Position numbers and translations under genes: made by a program
Shown here: positions 1 to 7,768 of the stretch, piece by piece
How the letters are laid out: each line of letters opens with the position of its first letter
How positions within the stretch are numbered: position 1 is the stretch's first letter
Notes under the pieces: model-generated
The model's input: the letters and a program-made list of their open reading frames with translations, nothing else
Database searches by the model: none
Told to the model about the DNA's origin: nothing
DNA from: an uncultured Porphyromonadaceae bacterium
GTDB taxonomy: Bacteria > Bacteroidota > Bacteroidia > Bacteroidales > Muribaculaceae
DNA: 15,125 bases
Assembly: GCA_902461565.1 (NCBI GenBank)
Contig: CABPYL010000050.1
Span: forward strand, 1 to 15,125
Direction: 5' to 3'

Positions 1-54
1 ATTGTTATCCGCACGGTGATAAACGCTGTCGCCGGCGAAAAGAACGCTTTCTGA
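1..54 (+). CDS. Possible C-terminal tail of an upstream gene (partial)
   Basis: Frame 1 is open from the first base and stops at TGA 52-54, giving a 17-residue tail (IVIRTVINAVAGEKNAF). The composition is compatible with a protein C-terminus, and a hairpin begins 6 nt after the stop, as expected at a gene end. The fragment is too short to assign a family. Frame 3 is also open to about 122, so the choice of frame is uncertain. Confidence 0.3.
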   Translation: MVIRTVINAVAGEKNAF

Positions 55-59
55 ATGCT

Positions 60-113
60 AAGCGCGATATTTCCAAATCCCGCATTGCAGACGGTTGCAG
101 AAACATCGCGCTT
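60..113. terminator. Imperfect hairpin between convergent gene ends
   Basis: AAGCGCGAT at 60-68 followed by TTTC at 70-73 pairs with GAAA at 100-103 and ATCGCGCTT at 105-113. One A/C mismatch lies inside the stem and the loop is 26 nt. It sits between the likely end of a plus-strand gene (54) and the end of nadC (150, minus), where a bidirectional terminator would be expected. No strong T-tract follows on either strand, so the terminator function is inferred from position and symmetry. Confidence 0.35.
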
Positions 114-149
114 CTCTTATAGTATCGGGGTGATATATTTCTGATTTTT

Positions 150-1004
150 TCAGCAGGCTTTGAAGCTGAGGTCGAGACCTTTGACGGAGTGAGTGAGAGC
201 GCCTACGGAGATAAAGTCCACGCCGGCCTCGCCATACTGGCGGAGGGTGTCGAGGGTAATGCCGCCGCTGGATTCAATTTCTACAGTCGGATTCACAGAG
301 CGGATTAGTTTCACTGCCTCGGCAGTACGCTCGGGCGTGAAGTTGTCGAGCATTATACGGTCTACCCCGCTCTCGAGCGCCTGTTTGATTTCGTCGGTGT
401 TACGCACTTCAACCTCAATTTTAAGGTCCTTGCCTTTTTCCTTGCAGTAGGCTTTGGCCGAAGCGATTGCATTGGGTATGCCTCCGGCAAAATCCACATG
501 GTTGTCCTTGATAAGAATCATGTCGAACAGACCGATACGATGGTTGGAACCGCCGCCGATACGCACAGCTTCTTTTTCAAGTATACGCATACCGGGAGTA
601 GTCTTGCGGGTGTCCAGCACCTTGCAGTTGAGACCGTCCAGGCGGCTCTGATATTTTTCTGTCATAGTTGCGATGCCGCTCATTCGCTGCATAATGTTCA
701 GCATCAGACGCTCGGTCTGCAGCAGCGAGCGTACAGGACCCTCTACTACAAAGGCGATGTCGCCTGGTTTGACGTGCGCGCCGTCGCCGATAAAAACAGT
801 CATTTTGAGCGACGGATCAAATTTCTCGAACACTCGGCGGGCAATATCAACGCCGGCAAGTATACCCTCCTCTTTCACCACAAGATGCTGACGTCCCATT
901 GCGTCTGGGCCGATTGTGCTGAGAGTAGTATGGTCGCCGTCGCCGATATCTTCGGCGAATGACAAATCGATAAGTTTGTCTATAAGTTGTTCTTTCGTGT
1001 TCAT
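150..1004 (-). CDS. nadC: Nicotinate-nucleotide pyrophosphorylase, carboxylating (quinolinate phosphoribosyltransferase)
   Basis: The 284-residue product matches the usual NadC length. The enzyme converts quinolinate and PRPP to nicotinate mononucleotide, CO2 and pyrophosphate in de novo NAD synthesis in the cytoplasm. Visible family motifs are TERLMLNIMQRMSGIAT (97-113), DTRKTTPGMR (131-140), GGSNHRIGL (151-159), KDNH (167-170), EVEV (197-200) and ESSGGI (244-249), which form the PRPP/quinolinate site of the alpha/beta barrel. The start at 1004 gives the normal N-terminus (MNTKEQLIDKLI). A -7 box lies 44 nt upstream. nadA and nadB are not in the window. The gene is divergent from the antiporter gene at 1179. 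All expected signature residues appear intact, so this should be an active enzyme. Confidence 0.97.
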   Translation of the reverse strand: MNTKEQLIDKLIDLSFAEDIGDGDHTTLSTIGPDAMGRQHLVVKEEGILAGVDIARRVFEKFDPSLKMTVFIGDGAHVKPGDIAFVVEGPVRSLLQTERLMLNIMQRMSGIATMTEKYQSRLDGLNCKVLDTRKTTPGMRILEKEAVRIGGGSNHRIGLFDMILIKDNHVDFAGGIPNAIASAKAYCKEKGKDLKIEVEVRNTDEIKQALESGVDRIMLDNFTPERTAEAVKLIRSVNPTVEIESSGGITLDTLRQYGEAGVDFISVGALTHSVKGLDLSFKAC

Positions 1005-1047
1005 ATCTGTATGTGCTTAAACGCGGCGGAAAACCCGGACCGCACCG

Positions 1048-1055
1048 CAAAATTA
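1048..1055 (-). promoter_or_regulatory. -7 box (TAnnTTTG) of nadC
   Basis: Read on the minus strand this is TAATTTTG, an exact match to the Bacteroidetes sigma-ABfr -7 consensus. It ends 43 nt before the nadC start. No clear -33 TTTG is seen at the usual spacing. The assignment rests on motif and position. Confidence 0.5.
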
Positions 1056-1151
1056 GTACAATTCCACCATATTATAAAATAAAATCCGTCAGCAATAAAC
1101 CACAGTACGGTTCTTTTGGTTATGGAGTTATAAAATATCGCATTTTTATCG

Positions 1152-1159
1152 TACTTTTG
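1152..1159 (+). promoter_or_regulatory. -7 box (TAnnTTTG) of the cation/proton antiporter
   Basis: TACTTTTG matches the Bacteroidetes -7 consensus exactly and ends 19 nt before the ATG at 1179, giving a short leader. The preceding A+T-rich stretch (about 1125-1150) has no perfect -33 TTTG at the usual distance. It forms a divergent promoter region with nadC. Confidence 0.55.
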
Positions 1160-1178
1160 CAGAAACTCTACATCACCT

Positions 1179-2666
1179 ATGCAGTTACTCACAGGCGAAA
1201 GCATTCTTTTATTTGGCTCCATCCTCCTGATAGCCGGTGTTTTAATCGGCAAAACCGGCTATCGGACCGGTCTGCCGCTATTACTCATCTTCCTTTTGGT
1301 TGGCATGGGCTTCGGCACCGACGGCCTCGGCATTCAGTTCAGCAACATGGAAGACGCACAGTTTATAGGCATGATAGCCCTGTGTATCATCCTTTTTTCG
1401 GGCGGCATGTCTACGAGTCTGTCATCTATCCGTCCGGTGATAGCGCCGGGCCTTGTTCTGTCCACGGCCGGCGTACTGCTCACAGCGCTGCTTACGGGAT
1501 TTTTCATCTTCTGGCTGTCAGGAATGCCGTGGACAAACATCCACTTCGCGCTCATTCCGTCGTTGCTCCTTGCTTCAACAATGTCGTCTACCGACTCGGC
1601 TTCCGTTTTCGGCATCCTCGGATCGCAGCGCGTGGGGCTAAAACACAATCTACGCCCCATGCTCGAACTTGAAAGCGGTTCCAACGACCCTATGGCCTAT
1701 ATGCTCACCATAATACTGATAGAAACCATAACCCTGGACGGGACCCTCTCGGCTGCCACGCTGATAACACAGCTGATAATGCAGTTTGGCGTAGGCGCCT
1801 GCGGTGGCCTTGCATTAGGATTTTTCACCAAGTGGATAGCCGGCGTATACAGACGCCTTGGCGGCGGAACTGCCTCGGAAGACAGCGGCCAGGCAACGGC
1901 GATGCTATCTATTCTGATTATAGGTTCCGTATTTCTGTGCTACACGGCAACAACGGCACTGGAAGGTAACGGCTATCTGGCGGTTTACATATGCGGCATC
2001 GTACTCGGCAATTCAAGGCTGCCGTACAAAAAAAGCATAACCAAGTTTATGGACGGCCTCACATGGCTGGCGCAGATTGTGGTGTTCCTTATGCTCGGCC
2101 TGTTGGTTAACCCGCACGAAATGCTGTCGGTAGCGGCTGTTTCTTTCATGATAGGCATTTTCATGATGCTTATAGGGCGACCGCTGAGTGTTTTCCTGTG
2201 CCTGCTGCCATTCCGGAAAATTAATCTCCGCACCAAAACATTTGTCTCTTGGGTAGGTCTGCGCGGCGCCGTGCCTATCATATTCGCAACATATCCTGTG
2301 GTTGCCGATGTTCCGGGCGCTTCGCAGATTTTCAATATCGTGTTCTTTGTAACACTGCTGTCGCTCGTCGTACAGGGCACCACTGTCATAAAATCGGCCA
2401 AATGGCTCGGGCTTGTAGACAGAAATGCAGAAATTGACGATGACTTCGGCGTAGAGCTGGCCGACGACCATCCCACCTCGCTTCAGACCCTCGTCCTTAC
2501 GGAAAACGACCTTGAAAAAGGCAACACCCTGCGCGACATCTCCCTCCCCGACGGGGGCCTGGTTATGATGATACGCCGCGACGGCCGTTTCATCGTGCCA
2601 AACGGCAAACGCATCCTCCGTCCAGGCGATCACCTGCTTATAATATCGGAGGAGAACCAGCGCTAA
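1179..2666 (+). CDS. CvrA/NhaP2-type K+(Na+)/H+ antiporter with C-terminal TrkA-C domain
   Basis: This 495-residue CPA1-family membrane antiporter exchanges monovalent cations, probably K+ or Na+, for protons at the inner membrane and so controls ion content, pH or cell volume. Residues 1-410 form about 12-13 hydrophobic segments. The ion-path motifs are present: TD in MSSTDSASVFG (around 138-139) and ND in LESGSNDPMAY (169-170). GLRGAVPI marks a late transmembrane segment. The last 70 residues or so (about 425-492: LTENDLEKGNTLRDISLP, then RILRPGDHLLII) are soluble and match a TrkA-C/RCK_C regulatory domain, which in this family senses small ligands or nucleotides. Length and domain order agree with CvrA/NhaP2 ('potassium/proton antiporter'). 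The exact cation cannot be read from sequence. The AGCS gene starts 45 nt downstream with its own promoter. Confidence 0.93.
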   Translation: MQLLTGESILLFGSILLIAGVLIGKTGYRTGLPLLLIFLLVGMGFGTDGLGIQFSNMEDAQFIGMIALCIILFSGGMSTSLSSIRPVIAPGLVLSTAGVLLTALLTGFFIFWLSGMPWTNIHFALIPSLLLASTMSSTDSASVFGILGSQRVGLKHNLRPMLELESGSNDPMAYMLTIILIETITLDGTLSAATLITQLIMQFGVGACGGLALGFFTKWIAGVYRRLGGGTASEDSGQATAMLSILIIGSVFLCYTATTALEGNGYLAVYICGIVLGNSRLPYKKSITKFMDGLTWLAQIVVFLMLGLLVNPHEMLSVAAVSFMIGIFMMLIGRPLSVFLCLLPFRKINLRTKTFVSWVGLRGAVPIIFATYPVVADVPGASQIFNIVFFVTLLSLVVQGTTVIKSAKWLGLVDRNAEIDDDFGVELADDHPTSLQTLVLTENDLEKGNTLRDISLPDGGLVMMIRRDGRFIVPNGKRILRPGDHLLIISEENQR

Positions 2667-2699
2667 TAAGAATTGTTTTATTATCTCGCGCTTTTGTCG

Positions 2700-2707
2700 T
2701 AAATTTG
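2700..2707 (+). promoter_or_regulatory. -7 box (TAnnTTTG) of the AGCS symporter, 4 nt before the ATG
   Basis: TAAATTTG is an exact Bacteroidetes -7 match. Only CATC separates it from the ATG at 2712. Because transcription in this promoter class starts a few bases after the box, the mRNA would be leaderless or nearly so. TTG at 2673-2675 is the best -33 candidate, though somewhat too far upstream. Confidence 0.55.
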
Positions 2708-2711
2708 CATC

Positions 2712-4109
2712 ATGCTTGAGAAAATAGGACAATTTATCATACAGGCCGCGGAAATTCTATGCGGCTATCCGTTGTTCTTTCTGCTTATCGGCGGCGGCCT
2801 TTACCTGTTCATCCGTTCAGGTGCCGTATCTATCCGCTATCTGCCGGCGGCATTGAAAGAACTGCGCACCAAAAACAACGACGGGGCCCAGAACGGACAG
2901 ATTTCGTCGGTACAGGCCCTGGCCTCGGTAATCGCCGCCACTGTGGGACTGGGAAATATTGCCGGCGTTGCCATTGCGCTTGTCGTGGGCGGTCCAGGCG
3001 CCATTTTCTGGATGTGGGTGAGCGCACTTGTGGGCATGAGTACAAAATACCACGAAGGCGTGCTCGCCATAATGTACAAAGGCAAAGACGACCGCGGTGG
3101 ACCGCAGGGCGGCCCGATGCACATCATCGAACAGGGCCTCGGGAAAAAATGGTCGCCGCTGGCAAAATTCTTCGCCATCGCGGGTATGTTCGGCACCTTG
3201 TGCATTATGAACGCCAACCAGCTCACCGAGGCGTTCATGACAACCTTCGTTCCGGCCGACGCCATCAATTCCAGCGCCTTCATATCGACCCTCGGCGGCT
3301 TCATGGGGCTCGAGAACGTGCGCGTATACCGCTTGCTTTTCGGCATAGCGATAGCTTTGGTTGTTGGTACGGTTATCCTCGGCGGTATCAAACGTATAGC
3401 CCGCGTGGCAACGGTGATGGTACCTTTTATGGTAGGCCTTTATTTCTTTATGGTGCTCTTTATCATAATCACCAACATACAGGGCGTACCCGAAGTATTT
3501 CACCGCATCTTTACAGAGGCATTTAACCTGCGTGCCGGGTTCGGCGCCTTTGCAGGCATAGCAATTATCGGCGCACGCCGCGCGGCACTTGTCAACGACG
3601 CCGGCATAGGCACTGCCAGCATCATGCACGGCGCATCGCGCAACAACAACCCCGTACGCGAGGGCCTTATAGCAATGCTCGGCCCCAGTATCGATTCCGG
3701 CCTTGTATGCACCCTCACGGCCGTAGCCATCCTGCTTTGCGGCAACATCGACGTGGAGGGTGTAAAAGGCCTGGAAGTGGCTATGGAGGCGTTCCGCAAC
3801 GGCATTCCCGCTGGCGATATACTGCTGATGTGCGTGGTTATATGCTTCGCAATGTCGTCGATGTTCAGCTACTCGTTCTACGGCACCACTTGTGCCAACT
3901 ATCTTTTCGGCACGCGCCGTGGCAGATGGTACGTGTGGTTCTTCCTGGCGTCGCTTATTGTGTTCGCTGTCGTTCCACTGGAGGCGGCCGTCGGTGCATG
4001 CGACCTGTTCTACGCCCTTATGGCTATACCCACCATGACGGCGCTGTTGCTGCTGAGCCCGCACGTGCGACGCATTACCAGAGATTATTTCAAAAAGAAA
4101 ACAAAATAA
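2712..4109 (+). CDS. Sodium:alanine/glycine symporter (AGCS family)
   Basis: This 465-residue inner-membrane carrier takes up small neutral amino acids (alanine or glycine in characterised relatives) with Na+. The N-terminus MLEKIGQFI followed by a first membrane helix is normal for the family, which supports the ATG at 2712. Family motifs seen are ATVGLGNIAGVAIAL (76-90), GGPGAIFWMW (93-102), the KYHEG segment (112-116), GGPMHIIEQGLG (133-144), and the later GARRAALVNDAGIGTA block followed by NPVREGL. Around ten hydrophobic segments are visible. The conserved NEAG is NDAG here, a conservative change that may mark a Bacteroidales subgroup. lgt follows after 6 nt and is probably co-transcribed. 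The substrate (Ala, Gly or D-amino acids) cannot be settled from sequence alone. Confidence 0.93.
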   Translation: MLEKIGQFIIQAAEILCGYPLFFLLIGGGLYLFIRSGAVSIRYLPAALKELRTKNNDGAQNGQISSVQALASVIAATVGLGNIAGVAIALVVGGPGAIFWMWVSALVGMSTKYHEGVLAIMYKGKDDRGGPQGGPMHIIEQGLGKKWSPLAKFFAIAGMFGTLCIMNANQLTEAFMTTFVPADAINSSAFISTLGGFMGLENVRVYRLLFGIAIALVVGTVILGGIKRIARVATVMVPFMVGLYFFMVLFIIITNIQGVPEVFHRIFTEAFNLRAGFGAFAGIAIIGARRAALVNDAGIGTASIMHGASRNNNPVREGLIAMLGPSIDSGLVCTLTAVAILLCGNIDVEGVKGLEVAMEAFRNGIPAGDILLMCVVICFAMSSMFSYSFYGTTCANYLFGTRRGRWYVWFFLASLIVFAVVPLEAAVGACDLFYALMAIPTMTALLLLSPHVRRITRDYFKKKTK

Positions 4110-4115
4110 GCTATC

Positions 4116-4955
4116 ATGCTACCACAGTTCATTACCTGGGATGTAAATCCCGATATAATACACAGCTTTGTAACCGTTCGCTGGTACGGTCTGATGTTCG
4201 CAATCGGCTTCTGGCTGGGCTTCAATATCGTCGCCAAGATGTTCAAGCGCGACGGCGCACCCGAAAGCTGGGTGAGCACACTCCTGATATACGTTGCCAT
4301 AGCCACCATCGTTGGCGCGCGCCTTGGCCATGTGTTATTCTACCAGTGGGATTATTACAGCACACATCCCTGGAAGATTCTTGCTGTTTGGGAAGGCGGA
4401 CTCGCCAGCCACGGTGGCGCCATTGCCATTATCATAGCGGTGATTCTGTTCAGCATTTTCACCACAAAACGCAATCCGCTGTGGACATTCGACCGTCTCA
4501 CTGTGGCCATAGCCCTTGTAGGCTCGCTGATACGAATCGGCAACCTTATGAACAGCGAGATTTTCGGCCATCCCACCGACTTGCCCTGGGGCTTCATGTT
4601 TGTGCGTTCAGCCGAGTGGCAGGCTCTCTATCCCGGCATGCCGTGCCATCCCACACAGATATATGAGTCGCTCACATACCTGGCGCTTTTCGGGCTGATG
4701 ATGTGGATGTACTGGAAGCGCAACTGCGGCGACCGGCCCGGTCTGCTGTTCGGCACGTTCCTAATCGGCACCTTCGCCACCCGCTTCTTCATCGAATTCA
4801 TCAAGAACAATCAGGTGGCTTTCGAGGACAACATGGCTCTCAACATGGGCCAGATTCTCAGCATTCCCTTCGCTGCCGCGGGCATCTTCCTGGTGATATG
4901 GGCGCTGACGCACAAGAAAGTTTCCTATCCCGCCGTCAAAGAAAAGAAAAAATAA
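4116..4955 (+). CDS. lgt: Phosphatidylglycerol:prolipoprotein diacylglyceryl transferase
   Basis: Lgt attaches diacylglycerol from phosphatidylglycerol to the lipobox Cys of prolipoproteins, the first step of lipoprotein maturation at the inner membrane. The 279-residue length and about seven hydrophobic segments fit. Diagnostic motifs are SHGGAIA (98-104, including the essential His equivalent to E. coli H103), RIGNLMNSE (140-148, the Lgt signature with its Arg and Asn) and CHPTQIYES (177-185). The C-terminus is Lys-rich (VKEKKK). The start lies 6 nt after the AGCS stop and no separate promoter box is visible, so lgt appears to be the second gene of that transcript. It ends 4 nt before the end of the convergent EFR1 gene. 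Confidence in function is very high. Confidence 0.97.
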   Translation: MLPQFITWDVNPDIIHSFVTVRWYGLMFAIGFWLGFNIVAKMFKRDGAPESWVSTLLIYVAIATIVGARLGHVLFYQWDYYSTHPWKILAVWEGGLASHGGAIAIIIAVILFSIFTTKRNPLWTFDRLTVAIALVGSLIRIGNLMNSEIFGHPTDLPWGFMFVRSAEWQALYPGMPCHPTQIYESLTYLALFGLMMWMYWKRNCGDRPGLLFGTFLIGTFATRFFIEFIKNNQVAFEDNMALNMGQILSIPFAAAGIFLVIWALTHKKVSYPAVKEKKK

Positions 4956-4959
4956 GCAA

Positions 4960-5730
4960 TCACTTTTTCGGGCACTGCCACTGACCTTTGCCTATGGTCT
5001 TGTCGCCGTAGGCAACGGCATGACGCGGGCAATAATGATAGCACCGCAGGCATAAAGCGCAATTATTGCCCCAGACGGGTGTATCGCCCTCCATACGTAT
5101 ATTCTGCATCGGGCAGTCGCGTGCGCACAGGCCACACGATATACAGCCGCCCGTAGCATGGAACGGCTTGGGCGACATTGCAAAACGAACAAACCACGGA
5201 TATATCACAGCCGATTTTACCCACGGAAACGAACCGCGGACAAGTTCTGACGGACCATCGTTCTTTATGGCAGCCGCTATCTCGCGTACATGGCCGGCAG
5301 CCTCGGCAAGCTTACGGGCAGATACTTCCGGTGTGTCGACATCGAAACCTTTCATCAATGTGTACGTGTTCGGCATAATCACAGCGAATGCCGAACGGGC
5401 ATCGCAGCCTCGCGTCTCAACGAGGCGACGCCACTGGCGGTCGGTATACGCCATATCGTCGCCACAGGTGGTTACCATATAATGTTTTGCGGCACGGGCG
5501 CCAGGTCCAAGCACACACTCGCGGATAACTCTCGCCACAACCGGAGGCACGCCCCACGAATAGGTCGGGAACATCCATATAACACGTGCGCCGACAGTGT
5601 CGACAATACACTTGGAGGGCTCCACAAGTACATCGCCCGCAAGTTCAAGCACTTCGCTTTCTTCCAGATGCGAAGCCAAGGCACGCGCCACTCGGGCGGT
5701 GTTGCCGGTACCGGAGAAAAAGACTATCAT
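4960..5730 (-). CDS. EFR1-family flavodoxin plus 2[4Fe-4S] ferredoxin protein
   Basis: This is a 256-residue electron-transfer protein. Residues 1-160 are flavodoxin-like, opening with FFSGTGNTARVA (4-15), the FMN phosphate-binding loop, then MFPTYSWGVPP (53-63) and TTCGDD (87-92), which line the FMN site. Residues 196-234 carry two [4Fe-4S] motifs: C196, C199, C202 and C206-Pro, then C224, C227, C230 and C234-Pro. This order is that of the EFR1 ('flavodoxin-ferrodoxin') family of anaerobes, whose partners are mostly unknown. It is the last gene of the minus-strand operon. Its ATG overlaps the Smr gene's stop by 4 nt, implying translational coupling. No signal peptide is seen, so it is probably cytoplasmic. 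The redox partner cannot be inferred here. Confidence 0.92.
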   Translation of the reverse strand: MIVFFSGTGNTARVARALASHLEESEVLELAGDVLVEPSKCIVDTVGARVIWMFPTYSWGVPPVVARVIRECVLGPGARAAKHYMVTTCGDDMAYTDRQWRRLVETRGCDARSAFAVIMPNTYTLMKGFDVDTPEVSARKLAEAAGHVREIAAAIKNDGPSELVRGSFPWVKSAVIYPWFVRFAMSPKPFHATGGCISCGLCARDCPMQNIRMEGDTPVWGNNCALCLRCYHYCPRHAVAYGDKTIGKGQWQCPKK

Positions 5731-6845
5731 TTTCCTTTGCCGCGACGGTTTTTCCTTTCCGGCGCAACATACCTGATTGTTACCTGCGTGGCACCGTAGC
5801 CGTATTTCTCGAAGGACGCATCCTGCACGTCATGGCCACTGAAACGATGTGTAAGTTCTTTCAGGATGGCCTGTTTAAGCACGCCATCGCCCTTGCCATG
5901 AATAAAAATCAGACGTGTGCCGGGCCGTTTTACATGTTCGCGCATAACCTGCTCGAAGCGGTCGATCTGCGCGTTGAGTATGTCGGAAGCTTCCATACCG
6001 GCAAGTGTATCAAACAATGCCGAAGCATGCAGGTCCACCTCTATGGGGCCAATAATCAGTTCCTTCGGTTTCGCCAATGATTTCGGAACCTCGACAGCCC
6101 GAACATCGGCAGCCTTCTGTTTCATGCCCTCCGCCAATTTTTCCGGAGTAAGCACAAAAGGCTCCGGCTGACGGTCGTCGGTAACGATATCGAAGGCTAA
6201 CACTGGATTGTCGAAATAATCGTTGGGGCGAAAACAATGCAGCTTTGCAAACTTGGTGGTGTCTACCTTAAACTCTATGCTTCCCGGATGCTTGGCGGCA
6301 AAAAGCCTGTCGCGCTTGAAAGCGACATACTGCACCGCCATACGGTCGAATGCGGTAAGGTCGGCTGCTTCAATATCGAACAGGAACTCCTGGATATTAG
6401 GCTCGATAATACCGTCGTACCACAGTTTCCACTCCGTGTCGGCAGTCGCTTTGGCAGCTACCGTCAGGAAGATATAATAGTTTGAATCGTTCACGAAGTA
6501 AGCCTCATAGGCCGATTGCGAGAGTGCCTTAAGGTTCGTTGCCTCGAATCCGATTACAAGATTTATCCTGTTACCCGTGGCGGTTTCTATGACCGGCAGT
6601 TTCGTAGGCTCCGGCGTGGTGTTTTTCGACGGCGGTGGTGTGGGCGTGGCATAGGCTGAAGCACCAGTCTTGGAAGCCGCCTTCGGAGTTGCCGATGGAG
6701 ATGCCACAACAACACATTCGCGGGCGAGAACAGGAGTTTCAAAGCCGTCTTCGTCAACATAGGCAATGTCGCCTTGAATTTTCACTACAGTCCCCCCGCC
6801 TACAGCGTTGAGATAGCGTACCGTATCACCGATTTTCAGAGCCAT
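5727..6845 (-). CDS. DUF2027 / Smr-domain protein
   Basis: The 372-residue product has three parts. Residues 1-47 (KIGDTVRYLNAVGGGTVVKI, then DIAYVDEDGFETPVL) look like a small SH3/KOW-like barrel. Residues 48-85 are a Pro/Ala/Thr-rich linker. Residues 90-230 match the beta-rich DUF2027 domain. Residues 268-358 form a C-terminal Smr domain with DLH (271-273) and HGKGDG (316-321), the two signature motifs of MutS2-type Smr endonuclease/RNA-binding domains. This arrangement is the Bacteroidetes 'DUF2027 domain-containing protein'. Smr domains nick nucleic acids or act on mRNA and ribosomes in other families, but the role of this one is unknown. The Lys/Arg-rich tail (ERKNRRGKGK) may add nucleic-acid affinity. 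It overlaps the following EFR1 gene by 4 nt (ATGA). Confidence 0.9.
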   Translation of the reverse strand: MALKIGDTVRYLNAVGGGTVVKIQGDIAYVDEDGFETPVLARECVVVASPSATPKAASKTGASAYATPTPPPSKNTTPEPTKLPVIETATGNRINLVIGFEATNLKALSQSAYEAYFVNDSNYYIFLTVAAKATADTEWKLWYDGIIEPNIQEFLFDIEAADLTAFDRMAVQYVAFKRDRLFAAKHPGSIEFKVDTTKFAKLHCFRPNDYFDNPVLAFDIVTDDRQPEPFVLTPEKLAEGMKQKAADVRAVEVPKSLAKPKELIIGPIEVDLHASALFDTLAGMEASDILNAQIDRFEQVMREHVKRPGTRLIFIHGKGDGVLKQAILKELTHRFSGHDVQDASFEKYGYGATQVTIRYVAPERKNRRGKGK

Positions 6846-6864
6846 ATTCTTTTGTTTTTACAGA

Positions 6865-7761
6865 TTATATAGATAGCCCGGTGCGCTCGTGTAGCCCGAA
6901 CAGCAGATCCATGATATGAACAGCGTTTCCTGTACATCCTTTTGTCAGCTGATCCATAGAAGCATTCACCGTAAGGATATCGCCTTCTTTGCTTAGCTGG
7001 AGCAGGCATTTGTTGCTGCCGCGCAGGTCTTCGTCCACCCCGCCTTTGCCGGGTATCACATAAACGAAGTTGTGGTCCTCGTAAGCGTCGCGGAACAGGC
7101 GTTCAATCTCCTCGATTGCAATAGGAGTCTCCATAGAGATTTCGGCGTCGAGGCGTTCGTAAGGCGCTGCGGCGGTGTTGTCTACGCTGAACGGTCCGAC
7201 AAAGCCCGGCTGTACGGAGGTAAGGAAACGCGATGCTTCCTCGATAGCGGCCGAGACATCTTTATCCCCGGAAATCCTGAGCCGTACGGGACCTGTCAGC
7301 AGACCGTTCTTTGCAAGGGGCAGCAGCGCCAGCTCTGTAATCATCGCCTCGGGACGTGGCGACACTGCGGCACGGGCACCGCGCACAAGGGGCTTTCGGT
7401 TGTACTCCGGCAAACCGTATACAAAATCGTCGTTGCCGCCCGCGAGAAGATGCGGGGCGTTGCCTAATACGATAAGGCGGAAATCACTGTCGTTCTTGAA
7501 TTTATCTACTATTTCCGGAGTTATATTTTCTTCATCTATAACAAAGAGCACATCAAGATGGTCAAGATTAAGAACTCTTTCAAGAGTTAGTTCCGTTTCT
7601 CCGGCATATACCGGATGAAGCTCGGCGATGGGCACCGTATTACCCGCCGGCGAAGCCACAGAACGCAAATCCACATCGGGATGGCGCAGCAGCAGACGCA
7701 GCAGCTGTTTTCTAATATGGTCGTCGAGGGCGGCGGAGCCGTATATTCCTACTTTTATCAT
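6865..7761 (-). CDS. ArgC-like protein (N-acetyl-gamma-glutamyl-phosphate reductase family), probably catalytically inactive
   Basis: The 298-residue protein is shorter than true ArgC (about 310-345). Similarity is clear at FVYGLPEYNRKPL (113-125, ArgC YGLPE) and at the C-terminus DQLTKGCTGNAVHIMDLLFG (270-289, ArgC D-N-L-x-K-G-A-x-G-Q-A). However, the catalytic Cys motif that should follow YGLPE (NPGCY/F) is replaced by VSPRPEA (133-139), with no Cys. The N-terminal GASGYxG dinucleotide loop is GSAALDD (8-14). The catalytic His region is also unrecognisable (YVIPGKGGVDEDL, 234-246). So the fold seems kept while catalysis and probably NADP binding are lost. It lies 7 nt after waaA and 19 nt before the Smr gene in one operon, away from other arg genes. 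Its function is unknown; a scaffold, sensor or reshaped enzyme are all possible. Confidence 0.8.
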   Translation of the reverse strand: MIKVGIYGSAALDDHIRKQLLRLLLRHPDVDLRSVASPAGNTVPIAELHPVYAGETELTLERVLNLDHLDVLFVIDEENITPEIVDKFKNDSDFRLIVLGNAPHLLAGGNDDFVYGLPEYNRKPLVRGARAAVSPRPEAMITELALLPLAKNGLLTGPVRLRISGDKDVSAAIEEASRFLTSVQPGFVGPFSVDNTAAAPYERLDAEISMETPIAIEEIERLFRDAYEDHNFVYVIPGKGGVDEDLRGSNKCLLQLSKEGDILTVNASMDQLTKGCTGNAVHIMDLLFGLHERTGLSI

Positions 7762-7768
7762 GGTATGC

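Noticed and set aside
2817..4064. 415-codon minus-strand open frame
   Set aside because: It is a shadow of the AGCS symporter gene. The product is His/Tyr/Ala-biased and low in family-like motifs, and the real gene explains the region completely.
6865..7761. A functional argC for arginine synthesis
   Set aside because: The catalytic Cys motif and nucleotide loop are missing and no other arg gene is nearby, so the functional gene name is withheld.
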